Shown: positions 17,401 through 26,273, numbered from the stretch's first letter. The stretch: DNA of 64,000 nt from Lachnospiraceae bacterium (GCA_017626095.1 JAGAJL010000018.1:1-64000); one strand, 5' to 3'. The notes: generated from the letters alone by a model not told the origin. Program-made: numbers and translations.

Positions 17401-17500
17401 GGCGCATAATATGCAGATTATCCGCGTGGAAAATTCTTATGCCAGAAGATATAATCACATTAAGCAGATTCTATTAAATTACTTCTCAGTCAGACACTAA
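14459..17500 (+). CDS. WYL-like / SF1 helicase / DUF2726 nuclease protein
   Basis: A 1013-residue multidomain protein. Residues about 5-85 resemble a WYL-like sensor fold (IFRAIHEGKWLKIEYRNKEE). A UPF1-like SF1 helicase core follows: Walker A QGPPGTGKTNT (about 350), Walker B VIMDEASQ (about 608), GDPQQLNP (about 636), HYRCH, VHAFQGDEKDV (about 788) and NVATSRAKNK (about 824). The C-terminus (about 930-1005) is DUF2726-like with a restriction-nuclease core (IELDGKEHF, then RDRKKNE). Such fusions are known in antiphage systems. It stands alone between an IS and a bidirectional terminator. The ribosome site is weak; ATG 14471 is an alternative start. Confidence 0.8.
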   Translation: MANSMNKICRDIFRAIHEGKWLKIEYRNKEEQITKYWIGIRNINVAKRTLAVDGLHLGKYTIETFDYIYIDSIISSEVVEGSYCHVNTELVHDIYLNPHRYKTIFENIANLKILNYLEMCNRMDTTPYYSDFNLVKHLDRDSFTGESFQLSEEQFRYIVNNFQYKIDKEKKEKKLVIQRLAMNVLSIHTHRGLYVLAYRKLDLDVKRKVLHPAEEITICTEFTYDGTKENIRKYLDADDYDLLGDFENNQEKIKDCITKYNNQVIGVDDMPYIIGLGMDIVLDLHSEYQAIIEMYQNGNATVPIKAFFGDLLNRPVRRKAYPITLLNKKINLDQLLAINNAMKYPIAYIQGPPGTGKTNTIINTIITAFFNEKTVLFSSYNNHPISGVFEKLSSLEYRGKKIPFPVIRLGNVDKVKEAIEHIKEVYSQTKNIKIFESTLDRRKDDRIERAKKLSDLLRQYEEVLDLKERRETLHRMMEYQEKVQGLPGLLSFSTDLQGRQLTAIQARIKECGEITDTEAIALVDSDEEELYQYLYYTSAKYIKRLDEPRYDDFRSILFEPNEEEQLDKFNRYLSEEENIKKLQRVFPIMITTCISAHKLGKPKPMFDMVIMDEASQCNTAISLVPIVRGDSLMLVGDPQQLNPVILLGELENLQLKRKYNISDEYDYRKNSVYKTFLACDSVSDEVLLHNHYRCHKKIIEFNNRKYYNSKLSIQSNSMESDPLVYIDVSGGQSDIKNTSPGEVTEIINYAKANRDKTIGIITPFVNQKKMIEKALEKEKLDNIACGTVHAFQGDEKDVVLFSTAITDQTKPGTYEWLKNNRELINVATSRAKNKLIVLSDYHNLLRLHQDDDDDLFELVKYVKENGSSQVTEKRANSRALGVKPFSTATEEAFLENLTHALGNIWLAPKKYAIHKEVAISQVFTDNISHEDLFYSGRFDFVVYEVEGKREMPVLAIELDGKEHFEDEIVKERDRKKNEICKAHNMQIIRVENSYARRYNHIKQILLNYFSVRH

Positions 17501-17531
17501 CTGGAAGACGATTAAGAAAAATAATAAAACA

Positions 17532-17575
17532 AAAAGGTGTGTGAGGATTTTCATCTTTCACACACCTTTTACTAA
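17532..17575. terminator. Bidirectional terminator between convergent genes
   Basis: A perfect 13-bp stem pairs 17532-17544 with 17558-17570, with A residues before and T residues after, so it works on both strands. It ends the helicase gene and serves the convergent rubrerythrin operon. Confidence 0.8.
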
Positions 17576-17580
17576 TCTAT

Positions 17581-17621
17581 ATGATGCCGGGGATAAAAGA
17601 TATTTTGCCTCCCAACATCAT
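17581..17621. repeat. Dispersed GGGGCAAAA-type palindrome, copy 1
   Basis: A 41-base imperfect palindrome with ATGATG and CATCAT ends, GGGG/CCC inner blocks and an AAAAGATATTTT centre. On the minus strand it reads GGGAGGCAAAATATCTTTT, close to the copy at 29421. It lies between convergent genes. Confidence 0.6.
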
Positions 17622-17671
17622 ATCAATATCTACAATCAGAAAAGCTGACATCCATCCTTTGGATGATCAAA

Positions 17672-19735
17672 TTAGTAATTCTCTTCATGTACTTCGAAAT
17701 AACTCTGCGGATGATTACAGGTAGGGCAGATTTCGGGTGCTTTTGTGCCGACAATGATATGTCCGCAGTTGCGGCATTCCCAAACTTTTACTTCGCTCTT
17801 TTCAAAAACAGCAGCCATTTCTACGTTTTTAAGTAAAGCGCGGTATCTTTCTTCGTGGTGTTTTTCGATTTCTCCAACCAGTCGGAATTTTGCTGCGAGT
17901 TCGGGGAAACCTTCTTCTTCAGCTGTCTTGGCAAAAGTCTCATACATATCTGTCCATTCATAGTTTTCACCGTCTGCTGCAGCTAAAAGATTAGCTTTTG
18001 TATCGCCGATTCCGTTTAATTCTTTAAACCACATCTTTGCATGTTCTTTTTCATTATCAGCTGTTTTTAAAAATAAAGCGGCGATCTGTTCATAGCCTTC
18101 TTTTTTTGCAACAGAAGCAAAATAGGTATATTTGTTTCTGGCCTGTGATTCACCTGCAAAAGCTGCTTCCAAATTCTTCTCGGTCTGTGTTCCTGCATAT
18201 TTTGTTGTACTCATAGTTGTTTCCTCCTTTATATTAGACAATGGTGTACTTTGTTGGATTTTGCCGGAAAGATTTCCGGATTCTGTTTTGTATGTGGCAG
18301 GGGTTGCTATGGGTGCTCCGCCTGCATGTGCGATATTTGTGTGTTCGGATATTTCTTCACTGATTGTACAAAGATCATCCACAGATAATCCATGAATATC
18401 TTTATTACCGGTAATTCTTGCAAAGGTTCTTAATTCTTCTGATGAGCATTTCAGATAATTTTCAATTCGTTTTGCCGCGGTATCGATATGTAATCTTTCG
18501 CGCAATTTTTCATTCTGTGTAGCCACACCGACCGGACACATTCCGGTGCCGCAAATGCGGTATTGCTGACAGGCAGCAGCTACCATGGCGGCAGAGGCAA
18601 TCGCAACAGCATCTGCTCCCATTGCAATCGCTTTTGCAAAATCAGAAGAAACTCGGAGACCGCCTGTGATGACCAAATCAATATCTGAGCCAATGGAATC
18701 GAGATATTTTCTGGCACGATAGAGTGCATATATGGTTGGAACACTGGTAGAATCCCGAATGACGGCAGGAGATGCACCGGTGGCACCGCCGCGTCCATCG
18801 ATGGTAATGAAATCAGGCTTTGCATAAACACAATATTCCAAATCTTTTTCAATGCGTCCTGCCGCAATCTTGATACCGATTGGTCTTCCTTCGCTTCGTG
18901 TGCGAAGCTCACTGACCAGATTTCGTAAATCGTCTGCATTGTTGATTTCAGGGAACTTGGAAGGACTGATGACATCCTGACCAAGTGGTTTATTTCGTAT
19001 TTTTGCAATTTCAGGTGTAACCTTACCGCCCGGAAGATGACCGCCCATGCCGGGTTTTGTTCCCTGACCGATTTTTATTTCAATCGCATCAGAAGTTTTG
19101 AGATTTTCATCGGTTACACTATACTTATTCGGTACATATTCAAAAATGTACTTATAGGCTGCTTCTTTTTCTTCGGGAAGGATACCGCCTTCGCCGCTGC
19201 ACATTGCAGTTCCCGCTGCCGCACTGCCTTTTGCCATTGCAATTTTGGTTTCTTTGGAAAGAGCACCAAAAGACATATGCGAAATATAAACCGGCATATC
19301 CAAAACCATCGGTTTTTTGGCATGTTTTCCGATTACCGTCCTAAGTGAAACATCGTCATGTTCATCCAAAGGCATTGGATTTAGCTGAGCTCCCAACACA
19401 AGTACATCATCCCAGTTGGGCATTTTCATTTGCGTACCCATTGCCTCGATGGATGATTTGCCGGTGACCGCCATTTCATGAATTTCCTTCATATAACGGT
19501 AATTGCTGTCTGTTTTACGGGTTTGCGCCGGATAACTTAAATCCAGACCTTCCGCATTGATGTAAGCAGGTTTCTTTTCTGCTTCAGACGGGATGTCAGT
19601 CTTTTTTTCGGTTTCCACTTCCTGAAATCTTTCCGGTGGCTGTTTGCAGACAGGGCATTCCGTTAATTCGGAAAAAGGTTTACCTTCTTTTTCTTCATCA
19701 TATACGTAACCGCAGATACTACATTTGTAAACCAT
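17672..19735 (-). CDS. Rubredoxin-glutamate synthase domain-rubrerythrin fusion
   Basis: A 687-residue redox protein of the cytoplasm. Residues 1-45 are rubredoxin ([17 protein letters not shown]). About 70-455 are an FMN-binding glutamate-synthase-like barrel with a Cys motif for an iron-sulfur cluster ([15 protein letters not shown]). An Ala/Pro-rich linker leads to rubrerythrin (508-687): a di-iron ferritin-like domain ([25 protein letters not shown]) and a second rubredoxin site ([15 protein letters not shown]). The parts could pass electrons to the peroxide-reducing di-iron site. Fusion of these three is unusual. An internal start at 18214 may also give free rubrerythrin. The start overlaps the perR-like stop by one base. 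Confidence 0.85.
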   Translation of the reverse strand: MVYKCSICGYVYDEEKEGKPFSELTECPVCKQPPERFQEVETEKKTDIPSEAEKKPAYINAEGLDLSYPAQTRKTDSNYRYMKEIHEMAVTGKSSIEAMGTQMKMPNWDDVLVLGAQLNPMPLDEHDDVSLRTVIGKHAKKPMVLDMPVYISHMSFGALSKETKIAMAKGSAAAGTAMCSGEGGILPEEKEAAYKYIFEYVPNKYSVTDENLKTSDAIEIKIGQGTKPGMGGHLPGGKVTPEIAKIRNKPLGQDVISPSKFPEINNADDLRNLVSELRTRSEGRPIGIKIAAGRIEKDLEYCVYAKPDFITIDGRGGATGASPAVIRDSTSVPTIYALYRARKYLDSIGSDIDLVITGGLRVSSDFAKAIAMGADAVAIASAAMVAAACQQYRICGTGMCPVGVATQNEKLRERLHIDTAAKRIENYLKCSSEELRTFARITGNKDIHGLSVDDLCTISEEISEHTNIAHAGGAPIATPATYKTESGNLSGKIQQSTPLSNIKEETTMSTTKYAGTQTEKNLEAAFAGESQARNKYTYFASVAKKEGYEQIAALFLKTADNEKEHAKMWFKELNGIGDTKANLLAAADGENYEWTDMYETFAKTAEEEGFPELAAKFRLVGEIEKHHEERYRALLKNVEMAAVFEKSEVKVWECRNCGHIIVGTKAPEICPTCNHPQSYFEVHEENY
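18212..18230 (-). promoter_or_regulatory. Internal ribosome binding site for free rubrerythrin
   Basis: On the minus strand, AAAGGAGGAA (18230-18221) lies 6 bases before an in-frame ATG (18214-18212) that matches the usual rubrerythrin N-terminus ([15 protein letters not shown]). The site is one of the strongest in the window. It suggests either a recent gene fusion by loss of a stop or a designed two-product gene. The separate product would have 180 residues. Confidence 0.75.
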
Positions 19736-20118
19736 TAAATAATACCTCCTTTATCTTTTTCTCTGCATTTGGGACAGAGATAGCATACTTTTAAATCATA
19801 AGAAATTATTTTTTTGCCAAGTTGTTTCTCTAACGCGCTTGTCAGATCATCAAATGTTCGGTCGGATATAGAACCACATCTGTAGCATACCAAATGGTCA
19901 TGCTTTTGTATCTTGTCATAACGGTCGGGCGAACCTTCGATAGACATTTTCCGTATCAGACCTTCCTGACACAAGGTATTCAGATTATTATATACCGTTG
20001 CCTGAACAACTTTAGGCGCCTTTTTTTTCAGTTCTAAAAAAAGTTGTTCTGCCGTCAGATGTCCGCCGGACTGATTTATGAGTTCTAAAATCATTTTTGC
20101 GTATTGGGTCATCAACAT
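19735..20118 (-). CDS. perR: PerR-like Fur-family peroxide regulator
   Basis: A 127-residue Fur-family repressor. The winged helix covers about residues 1-75. The regulatory metal site is suggested by [14 protein letters not shown], with the Asp typical of PerR, not Fur. The structural zinc site has CYRCG and CYLCPKC. In PerR, metal-catalysed His oxidation by peroxide releases DNA. Its last codons contain the GGAGGT ribosome site of the rubrerythrin fusion gene, and stop and start overlap by one base, so the two are coupled. A perfect 7-1-7 palindrome lies upstream. The symbol is an assignment by motif and context. Confidence 0.82.
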   Translation of the reverse strand: MLMTQYAKMILELINQSGGHLTAEQLFLELKKKAPKVVQATVYNNLNTLCQEGLIRKMSIEGSPDRYDKIQKHDHLVCYRCGSISDRTFDDLTSALEKQLGKKIISYDLKVCYLCPKCREKDKGGII

Positions 20119-20130
20119 ATCACTTCCTTT

Positions 20131-20145
20131 TTAGAATTATTCTAA
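20131..20145 (-). promoter_or_regulatory. Per-box-like operator
   Basis: TTAGAATTATTCTAA is a perfect 7-1-7 palindrome, the architecture of the Per box (consensus TTATAATNATTATAA). It lies 13 bases before the perR-like start, so autoregulation and control of the rubrerythrin fusion are likely. Confidence 0.75.
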
Positions 20146-20271
20146 TTATAAAATCTTTCGCAAATTTTGTCCAGTAAAAATTATGTATACAATTCTATGA
20201 AATGCGGGGGAAAAAATAAAATAGAATGCCGAATCACGCTACATTGGAGCTCATCTTTTTTAAAATTTTTC

Positions 20272-20303
20272 TTGACTCTCCCCCTTGGGGAAGTGTCTAT
20301 AAT
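20272..20303 (+). promoter_or_regulatory. MerR-type promoter of the UvrA-like gene
   Basis: TTGACT (20272-20277) and TATAAT (20298-20303) are 20 bases apart, too far for normal RNA polymerase binding. The spacer holds an imperfect dyad (actctcccc against gggaagtgt). Long spacers with a central dyad are the mark of promoters activated by MerR-family proteins. No merR gene is adjacent. Confidence 0.7.
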
Positions 20304-20417
20304 GATATAGGGTAAAATTAGGAATAGAAAAATCAGAAAAAAGGAACAGGATTTTGGAAAAGAAGAATTGAAAAAGAGCGGAAAGCAGAATCGGAAAAGA
20401 AAAACAAAGAGGAACAA

Positions 20418-22655
20418 ATGGAAGCAATTAAAATCAGAGGATTAAAACAAAATAATTTGAAAAATATATCTTTGGATATTCCAAAGAATAAGATCGTTGT
20501 ATTTACAGGTGTCTCCGGCTCCGGAAAATCGAGTATTGTATTTGATACGATTGCAGCGGAAAGTCAAAGACAGATGAATGAGACCTATTCGGCGTGGGTC
20601 AGGGGCAGACTCCCCAAATATGAAAAGCCATATGTCGAGTCGATAGAAAATCTAAATCCTTCTGTAATTATTGATCAAAGCAGACTTGGCGGAAATGCAA
20701 GATCAACAGTCGGAACCATTAGTGACATGTATTCAGCATTGCGACTTTTGTTTTCGAGGATTGGAAAGCCTTCCATTGGTCCGGCTTCTTATTTTTCTTT
20801 TAACAATCCGAATGGTATGTGTCCGACCTGTGCCGGTATCGGGAAAATCATGGATTTTGATGTACATAATATAATTGATGAGGAAAAATCCTTTGACGAA
20901 GGTTGTTTTCTGCTACCTGCCTTTGGACCGGGCAAATATTACTGGAAAGTGTATCGAAAACCGGAGTATTTCAGAACAGATGTCAAATGGAAGGACTTAT
21001 CGGAAAAAGAGCAGAATTTTCTGTTATACGGCAGTTATACCGTAGATGGCGAACGGGTGGATAAAAAGGTAGAAGGTGTCTACAAGCAGTTTAAAAGACT
21101 GGTCTTAATGAAGGGACCGGAAGAGCAGAATGATTATACATTATAGAAAATCGCCCAGTTTCTGTATGAGTGTGAATGTCCGGACTGTAAAGGAAAAAGA
21201 TTGAACGATACAACATTATCCTGTCGGATTGGCGGGTATAATATTGCCGAAATGTGTGAAATGGAATTTTCAACACTTCGCGAAGAACTAGAGAAAATAG
21301 ATGATCCAAGGGCTGTTTCCATTGTGGCACAGCTTACGGCTTCCTTGGACCGGATGATTGATATCGGGCTTCCTTATCTGAGCATGAACAGGGAAAGTTC
21401 TACACTTTCCGGTGGTGAGGCGCAACGGTTAAAACTGGTCAGATATATGGGCAGTTCTTTGTGCGGAATGATTTATATATTTGATGAGCCGAGTACCGGT
21501 ATGCATCCAAGAGATGTTCACAGAATGTCGCGGTTATTAAAAAATCTGCGGGATAAGGGCAATACTGTTTTAGTAGTAGAGCACGATAAGGATATTATCA
21601 GTATCGCAGACGAAGTGATTGATATTGGACCACTTGCCGGAAAAAATGGTGGACAGATTTTATTCCAGGGAAGCTATGAAGCGTTATTGTTGAGTGATAC
21701 GAGAACCGGAAAAGCGCTATGCAAAGAGACGAAAGTAAAAGAAAAAGTCCGAAAACCAAAAGGATTTTTACCCATACGCGGTGCGCATCTTCACAACTTG
21801 AAAAATGTGGATGTTGATATTCCGCTTGGAATACTGACGGTGATAACCGGTGTTGCGGGAAGCGGAAAATCATCTTTAATCCGGGATGTATTTGCAAAAC
21901 AGTATGCCGATCAGGTTGTGCTAATCGATCAGAGTGCCATAACGGCAACCGGACGCTCAACAATTTGCACCTTTATGGGATTTTTTGACGAAATCAGAAA
22001 AGTATTTGCCAAAGAAAACAACGTCAGTGACAGCTTGTTTACCTTTAATGGAAAAGGTGCCTGTCCCGCATGTAAGGGCAGGGGATTTATTACCACTGAG
22101 CTTGTTTTTATGGATCCTGTTACGACGGAATGTGAAAGTTGTCAGGGAACAAGATATAGTGATGAGGCAAGATCGTATACTTATAAAGGAAAAAACATAG
22201 TTGAAATCCTGAATATGAGTGTGGAGGATGCCTGCGACTTCTTTTCCGGAAATAAAAAAATTATGGAAAAGCTGGATGCACTCATGCAGGTGGGACTATC
22301 TTATCTTTCACTAGGACAGCCGTTGTCTACGTTTTCGGGTGGAGAAAGACAGAGGGTAAAGTTAGCGCAGAATATCAAAAAGAAAGGCAATATTTATATT
22401 TTGGATGAGCCTACGACCGGACTGCATGCTTCCGATATCGAAAAAGTTATGGAGATTTTGGAATTTATTGTGGATAAAGGAAATACAGTAATTGTGATTG
22501 AGCACAATACGGATGTTATGAAACTGGCCGATTATCTGATAGATGTCGGTCCGGATGGCGGAACCAAAGGTGGTCAGATTGTATTTACGGGGACACCGAA
22601 AGAAATGCTGGAGAACGGAGCAACCATTACCGCAAAATACTTAAGAAAAAGTTAG
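20418..22655 (+). pseudogene. UvrA-like ABC ATPase interrupted by one TAG
   Basis: A 746-codon frame (745 plus stop) that is open except for TAG at 21144-21146. Both halves are in the same frame and together make a UvrA-family protein: Walker A GVSGSGKSS (about 34), zinc motif CPTCAGIGK, CPDCKGKRLND just after the stop, SGGEAQRLKL, FDEPSTGMHP, second Walker A GVAGSGKSSL, zinc finger CPACKGRGF...CESCQG, SGGERQRVKL and LDEPTTGLH. It is shorter than housekeeping UvrA (about 940 residues) and fits the UvrA-like class linked to drug or stress tolerance. The second half could only start at a TTG with no ribosome site. The MerR-type promoter suggests drug or metal induction. Confidence 0.85.
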
Positions 22656-22714
22656 ATAGTTGACACAAATAAATCTGTGTGATATATAGAACATGTTGGA
22701 AGAAAAAGGCAAAG

Positions 22715-22749
22715 ACGTCAATAATCAATTGGATTATTGGCGTTTTTTC
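22715..22749 (+). terminator. Terminator of the UvrA-like gene
   Basis: A 12-bp stem (22715-22726 with 22732-22743, one G-U pair) around a 5-base loop is followed by a T run. Confidence 0.8.
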
Positions 22750-22789
22750 TTTGCGATCATAAGGTATTTGATACAGCAGGAAGGTAAAC

Positions 22790-24442
22790 ATGGATTCAAA
22801 AGTACAATTACCAAAGGGTACAAAACTTCATAATCGTTATGTGATCGAAAACGTCGTTGGAAACGGTGGATTTGGAATCACCTATTGTGCCTTTGATACA
22901 TTACTAAATCGTTTGGTAGCAATCAAAGAATTTTATACAGATAAATATATGACACGGGATGTTTCGGTGTCGTTGGATGTTATTCTTTCAGAAGATGAAG
23001 GCGAAATGGAAAAGATTCATAAATGTCATGATAATTTTCTGCGTGAAATAAAAATCATGAAGGTGCTGCAGAATGTTCCGTATATTTCCCGCATTCGTGA
23101 CAGTTTTTATGAAAACGGTACGGAATATATTGTTATGAATTTATTGAGAGGACAAACCCTTTCCGAATGTGCCAAGAAAAAGGGAGGAATCATGCGACCG
23201 GCAGAGCTTTTGCCACCTTTGGAGCATGTGCTGATTGCGCTTGAAGAAATGCATGCACTGGGTTTTGTTCATCGTGACATCAGTCCGGGAAATTTGTTTT
23301 TGACAAAAGACGGCGACTTGTATTTGATCGATTTTGGAACCGCTTCTACCATGGATGAAACATCGGAACTGAGAAATAATCAGATTTTTGAGCACAAAGG
23401 CTTTCAGGCACCCGAGTTTAAGGAAATTGATAAACAGGGAGTTTGGACCGATATATACTCTCTTTGTGCTACCATTGTGTATCTGATTACCGGAGAAGGT
23501 GTGCAGATCCCGGAGGAACGGTTAAAATATGATGCGATTCCTGCCATGTTGACAAAGAGTGCTTTGTCGAACCGACAACAGAATGCAATATTACAAGGCC
23601 TAAATCTGGACATTGCCCGGCGCTATCAGTCGGTTAAAGAACTGCGAAATGATTTGTGCAGAGAGTTAGCAGAAGCTTACTTTTCTAAAGAGGTATCCTA
23701 TTGTGCCGGCACGAATATCGGGACAAGAGCAGTCAACCAGGATAATCTGATGGTGGATGGATTGTTCTATTATGAAGGAAAAGACTTCGTGCAATCCGGA
23801 ACCATTGTCTGCAAACCGGAGGAATTACATATGGTTGCCGTATGTGACGGAATTGGTGGTGCCAATGCAGGAGAACTGGCATCCAGAGCGGCAGCGCAGG
23901 CTTTGAATCATTTCATAAAACAATATCGTACCAGTGAGGTGTTGCCGGAGCGTCTGATTTTGGAATTAATGGATCAAATCAATGAAAAAATAGTGACCCT
24001 TGGAAGAAAGATTGGAAAGACAGGTACAACAGTGTCATTTCTTTTGTGGTACCAAAATCAGTACTATGCGGTTAATATCGGTGACAGCCCGATATTTCTA
24101 CTGCGAAAACGGAAACTGAAACAAATCGGAGCCATACAAACTCTGGCAAGAAAAAAAGAGTTGGAAGGAAAGCCGATTACTATCAATGATTGTCATACAT
24201 TGGTCAATTATCTGGGAAAGGATAGAATTGCAGGAAGTCAGATGGCAGTATTTAGGCATGGATATTTGCAAAAGGGAGATACCTTTTTGGTTTGTTCTGA
24301 TGGAGTAACGGATCAAGTGGATCAGGACAGACTGAAAAGATATCTTTTGAAACCGGAAGAACATGCATTAAAGGCAATAAACAAGGCGGTTGCTAAAAAC
24401 GCAAATAATGATAATTACACAGCGGTGATTGTGAGATTTTGA
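22790..24442 (+). CDS. Ser/Thr protein kinase fused to PP2C phosphatase
   Basis: A 550-residue signalling protein with two opposed activities. Residues about 17-290 are an eukaryote-like kinase: glycine loop GNGGFGITY, AIKEF Lys (about 45), catalytic HRDISPGN (about 161), DFGTAS (about 183). Residues about 305-550 are a PP2C phosphatase: NQDN, CDGIGGANAGE, GDSPIFLL, CSDGVTD and a final NNDNYT that supply the metal-binding Asp residues. Kinase and phosphatase are usually separate neighbouring genes (PrkC, PrpC) in Firmicutes. No membrane segment or PASTA domain is seen, so it is cytosolic. It stands alone between two terminators. Confidence 0.9.
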   Translation: MDSKVQLPKGTKLHNRYVIENVVGNGGFGITYCAFDTLLNRLVAIKEFYTDKYMTRDVSVSLDVILSEDEGEMEKIHKCHDNFLREIKIMKVLQNVPYISRIRDSFYENGTEYIVMNLLRGQTLSECAKKKGGIMRPAELLPPLEHVLIALEEMHALGFVHRDISPGNLFLTKDGDLYLIDFGTASTMDETSELRNNQIFEHKGFQAPEFKEIDKQGVWTDIYSLCATIVYLITGEGVQIPEERLKYDAIPAMLTKSALSNRQQNAILQGLNLDIARRYQSVKELRNDLCRELAEAYFSKEVSYCAGTNIGTRAVNQDNLMVDGLFYYEGKDFVQSGTIVCKPEELHMVAVCDGIGGANAGELASRAAAQALNHFIKQYRTSEVLPERLILELMDQINEKIVTLGRKIGKTGTTVSFLLWYQNQYYAVNIGDSPIFLLRKRKLKQIGAIQTLARKKELEGKPITINDCHTLVNYLGKDRIAGSQMAVFRHGYLQKGDTFLVCSDGVTDQVDQDRLKRYLLKPEEHALKAINKAVAKNANNDNYTAVIVRF

Positions 24443-24446
24443 TGGA

Positions 24447-24481
24447 AGAGTGCTTCTGTTATTTTGAAGCATTCTTTTTTT
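24447..24481 (+). terminator. Terminator of the kinase-phosphatase gene
   Basis: A 10-bp stem (24447-24456 with 24466-24475, one mismatch or wobble) and seven T follow the stop codon closely. Confidence 0.8.
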
Positions 24482-24618
24482 GATTTTCTTTTTATAAAAT
24501 TTTTGATTTTCTTTATAAGAAAAATTAATAGGAAAATTACTTCGGACAAGGTATAATATAACTATCTGATAATATCAGTAGAAGATAAAAAATTATGTAA
24601 TTTTAAAGGAGGAAGGTT

Positions 24619-25767
24619 ATGGCAAACAGATTTGTATTGAATGAAACATCCTATCATGGAGCAGGTGCAATCAACGATATTGCAACAGAGGCAAAGGGAA
24701 GAAATTTTGGAAATGCATTTGTATGTTCCGATCCGGATCTGGTGAAATTTGGGGTGACCGGTAAGGTGTTGAAGGTATTGGATGATGCTGGACTTGCATA
24801 TGAGTTATATTCCAATATTAAACCCAATCCCACCATTGAAAATGTACAGACCGGTGTTGAGGCTTACAAAAAATCCGGTGCAGATTATATCATTGCAATC
24901 GGTGGAGGTTCTTCCATGGATACTGCCAAAGCAATCGGCATTGTTATCAACAATCCCGATTTTGCTGATGTAGTAAGCTTAGAGGGTGTGGCACCTACAA
25001 ACAATAAGAGTGTTCCGATTTTTGCAGTGCCGACTACAGCAGGAACTGCTGCAGAAGTAACCATCAATTACGTTATTACCGATGTGGAAAAAAATCGTAA
25101 AATGGTATGCGTAGATCCGAAGGACATTCCGGTGGTTGCATTTGTAGATCCGGATATGATGTCATCTATGCCGAAAGGATTAACGGCTGCAACCGGCATG
25201 GATGCTCTGACACATGCGATTGAGGGATATATTACTGCAGGAGCATGGGAGTTATCCGATATGTTCCATTTAAAAGCAATTGAGATTATTGCCCGTTCAT
25301 TAAGAGGTGCGGTAGCAAATACGCCGGAAGGAAGAGCAGATATGGCTTTGGGACAGTATGTTGCCGGCATGGGATTTTCCAATGTAGGATTAGGTATTGT
25401 TCACTCTATGGCACATCCTTTGGGAGCGCTTTATGATACACCACACGGTGTTGCAAATGCAATCATTCTTCCTACCGTTATGGAATATAACGCAGAAGCA
25501 ACCGGAGAAAAATATCGTGAAATTGCCAGAGCAATGGGCGTTGAGGGTGTAGATTCCATGTCTCAGGAAGAATACCGTAAGGCTGCTATCGATGCTGTGA
25601 AACAGCTTTCCATCGATGTAGGAATTCCGGCAGACTTAAAGGAAATCGTAAAGAAAGAGGATATTCCTTTCCTGGCACAGTCTGCATATGATGATGCATG
25701 CAGACCGGGTAATCCGAAAGAAACCAGTGTGGAAGATATTACGAAACTGTATGAATCCCTGATTTAA
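24619..25767 (+). CDS. fucO: Lactaldehyde reductase / 1,2-propanediol oxidoreductase
   Basis: A 382-residue iron-dependent (group III) alcohol dehydrogenase, the same length as E. coli FucO and very similar in pattern throughout. NAD-binding GGGSSMDTAKA (about 95-105), iron ligands Asp and His in GMDALTHAIEGY (about 194-200) and His residues in HSMAHPLGA and YDTPHGVAN (about 262 and 276) are present. It reduces L-lactaldehyde to 1,2-propanediol in fucose and rhamnose fermentation, regenerating NAD+. No sugar genes lie nearby, so it may serve more general aldehyde reduction. It has a strong ribosome site and is probably a single-gene unit. Confidence 0.9.
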   Translation: MANRFVLNETSYHGAGAINDIATEAKGRNFGNAFVCSDPDLVKFGVTGKVLKVLDDAGLAYELYSNIKPNPTIENVQTGVEAYKKSGADYIIAIGGGSSMDTAKAIGIVINNPDFADVVSLEGVAPTNNKSVPIFAVPTTAGTAAEVTINYVITDVEKNRKMVCVDPKDIPVVAFVDPDMMSSMPKGLTAATGMDALTHAIEGYITAGAWELSDMFHLKAIEIIARSLRGAVANTPEGRADMALGQYVAGMGFSNVGLGIVHSMAHPLGALYDTPHGVANAIILPTVMEYNAEATGEKYREIARAMGVEGVDSMSQEEYRKAAIDAVKQLSIDVGIPADLKEIVKKEDIPFLAQSAYDDACRPGNPKETSVEDITKLYESLI

Positions 25768-25773
25768 TATTTT

Positions 25774-25815
25774 GATACCAGGGGCAAAAGGTCATACTTG
25801 CAATCCGTTGGTATC
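25774..25815. repeat. Dispersed GGGGCAAAA-type palindrome, copy 2
   Basis: GATACCA at 25774-25780 is inverted as TGGTATC at 25809-25815. GGGGCAAAAGGTCATA at 25781-25796 recurs exactly at 54767-54782. It lies in the fucO 3' region before the terminator. Confidence 0.65.
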
Positions 25816-25853
25816 ATGGGGTTATTATTTATAAAGGAAACATATAAATAAAG

Positions 25854-25916
25854 AAAAGGAACTGTTGTCTTTTTGGATGCACAAAGCATGATTAAAAGAA
25901 ACAGTTCCTTTTTGTT
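25854..25916 (+). terminator. Terminator downstream of fucO
   Basis: A 13-bp perfect stem (25854-25866 with 25900-25912) with a 33-base loop precedes a T run. Confidence 0.65.
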
Positions 25917-26135
25917 AGTTGTCTGTCCTTTATAGGTATGAAATGCAATGTTTTCTGAGATTATCTTGAAGGTATATACAAAAAATAAACAGCAAAAGAT
26001 AAAATCTTAACGGAATATAAATAGGAAGTGTCTGCCCCATCTGCTACGATGATAATATGAAAGTTATTGAGAAGGGAGCAGAGGGAATGCAATGGATTAT
26101 CACAGAAACGGATGATTCGATTGCAGAGTAAAACT

Positions 26136-26273
26136 ATGGGTGAGAATATTTTTGTAGGAGTATTATGCGTTGTTGCACTGGCAGCAGGAATTTGGGGTTG
26201 GTGGATGGAACGAGGATTTTTTACTTCAAAGAAAGAAGAAAAGGAAGTGCCTCATCTGCCGGAAGACGAATGA
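26136..26273 (+). CDS. Possible small single-pass membrane protein
   Basis: A 45-residue frame with one hydrophobic segment (residues about 5-22, IFVGVLCVVALAAGIWGW) and a charged tail (KKEEKEVPHLPEDE). It looks like a small bacterial membrane protein. A 24-codon frame at 26058-26132, which has a better ribosome site and promoter-side position, ends just before it and may couple its translation. There is no clear ribosome site for the 45-residue frame itself. Existence and function are uncertain. Confidence 0.4.
   Translation: MGENIFVGVLCVVALAAGIWGWWMERGFFTSKKEEKEVPHLPEDE

Noticed and set aside
18580..19008. Long frames on either strand inside the rubredoxin-GOGAT region
   Set aside because: They are shadows of a clear conserved protein and lack ribosome sites.
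21144..21146. TAG in the UvrA-like gene as programmed pyrrolysine or readthrough
   Set aside because: No supporting tRNA or context is visible; a plain nonsense change or sequencing error is simpler.
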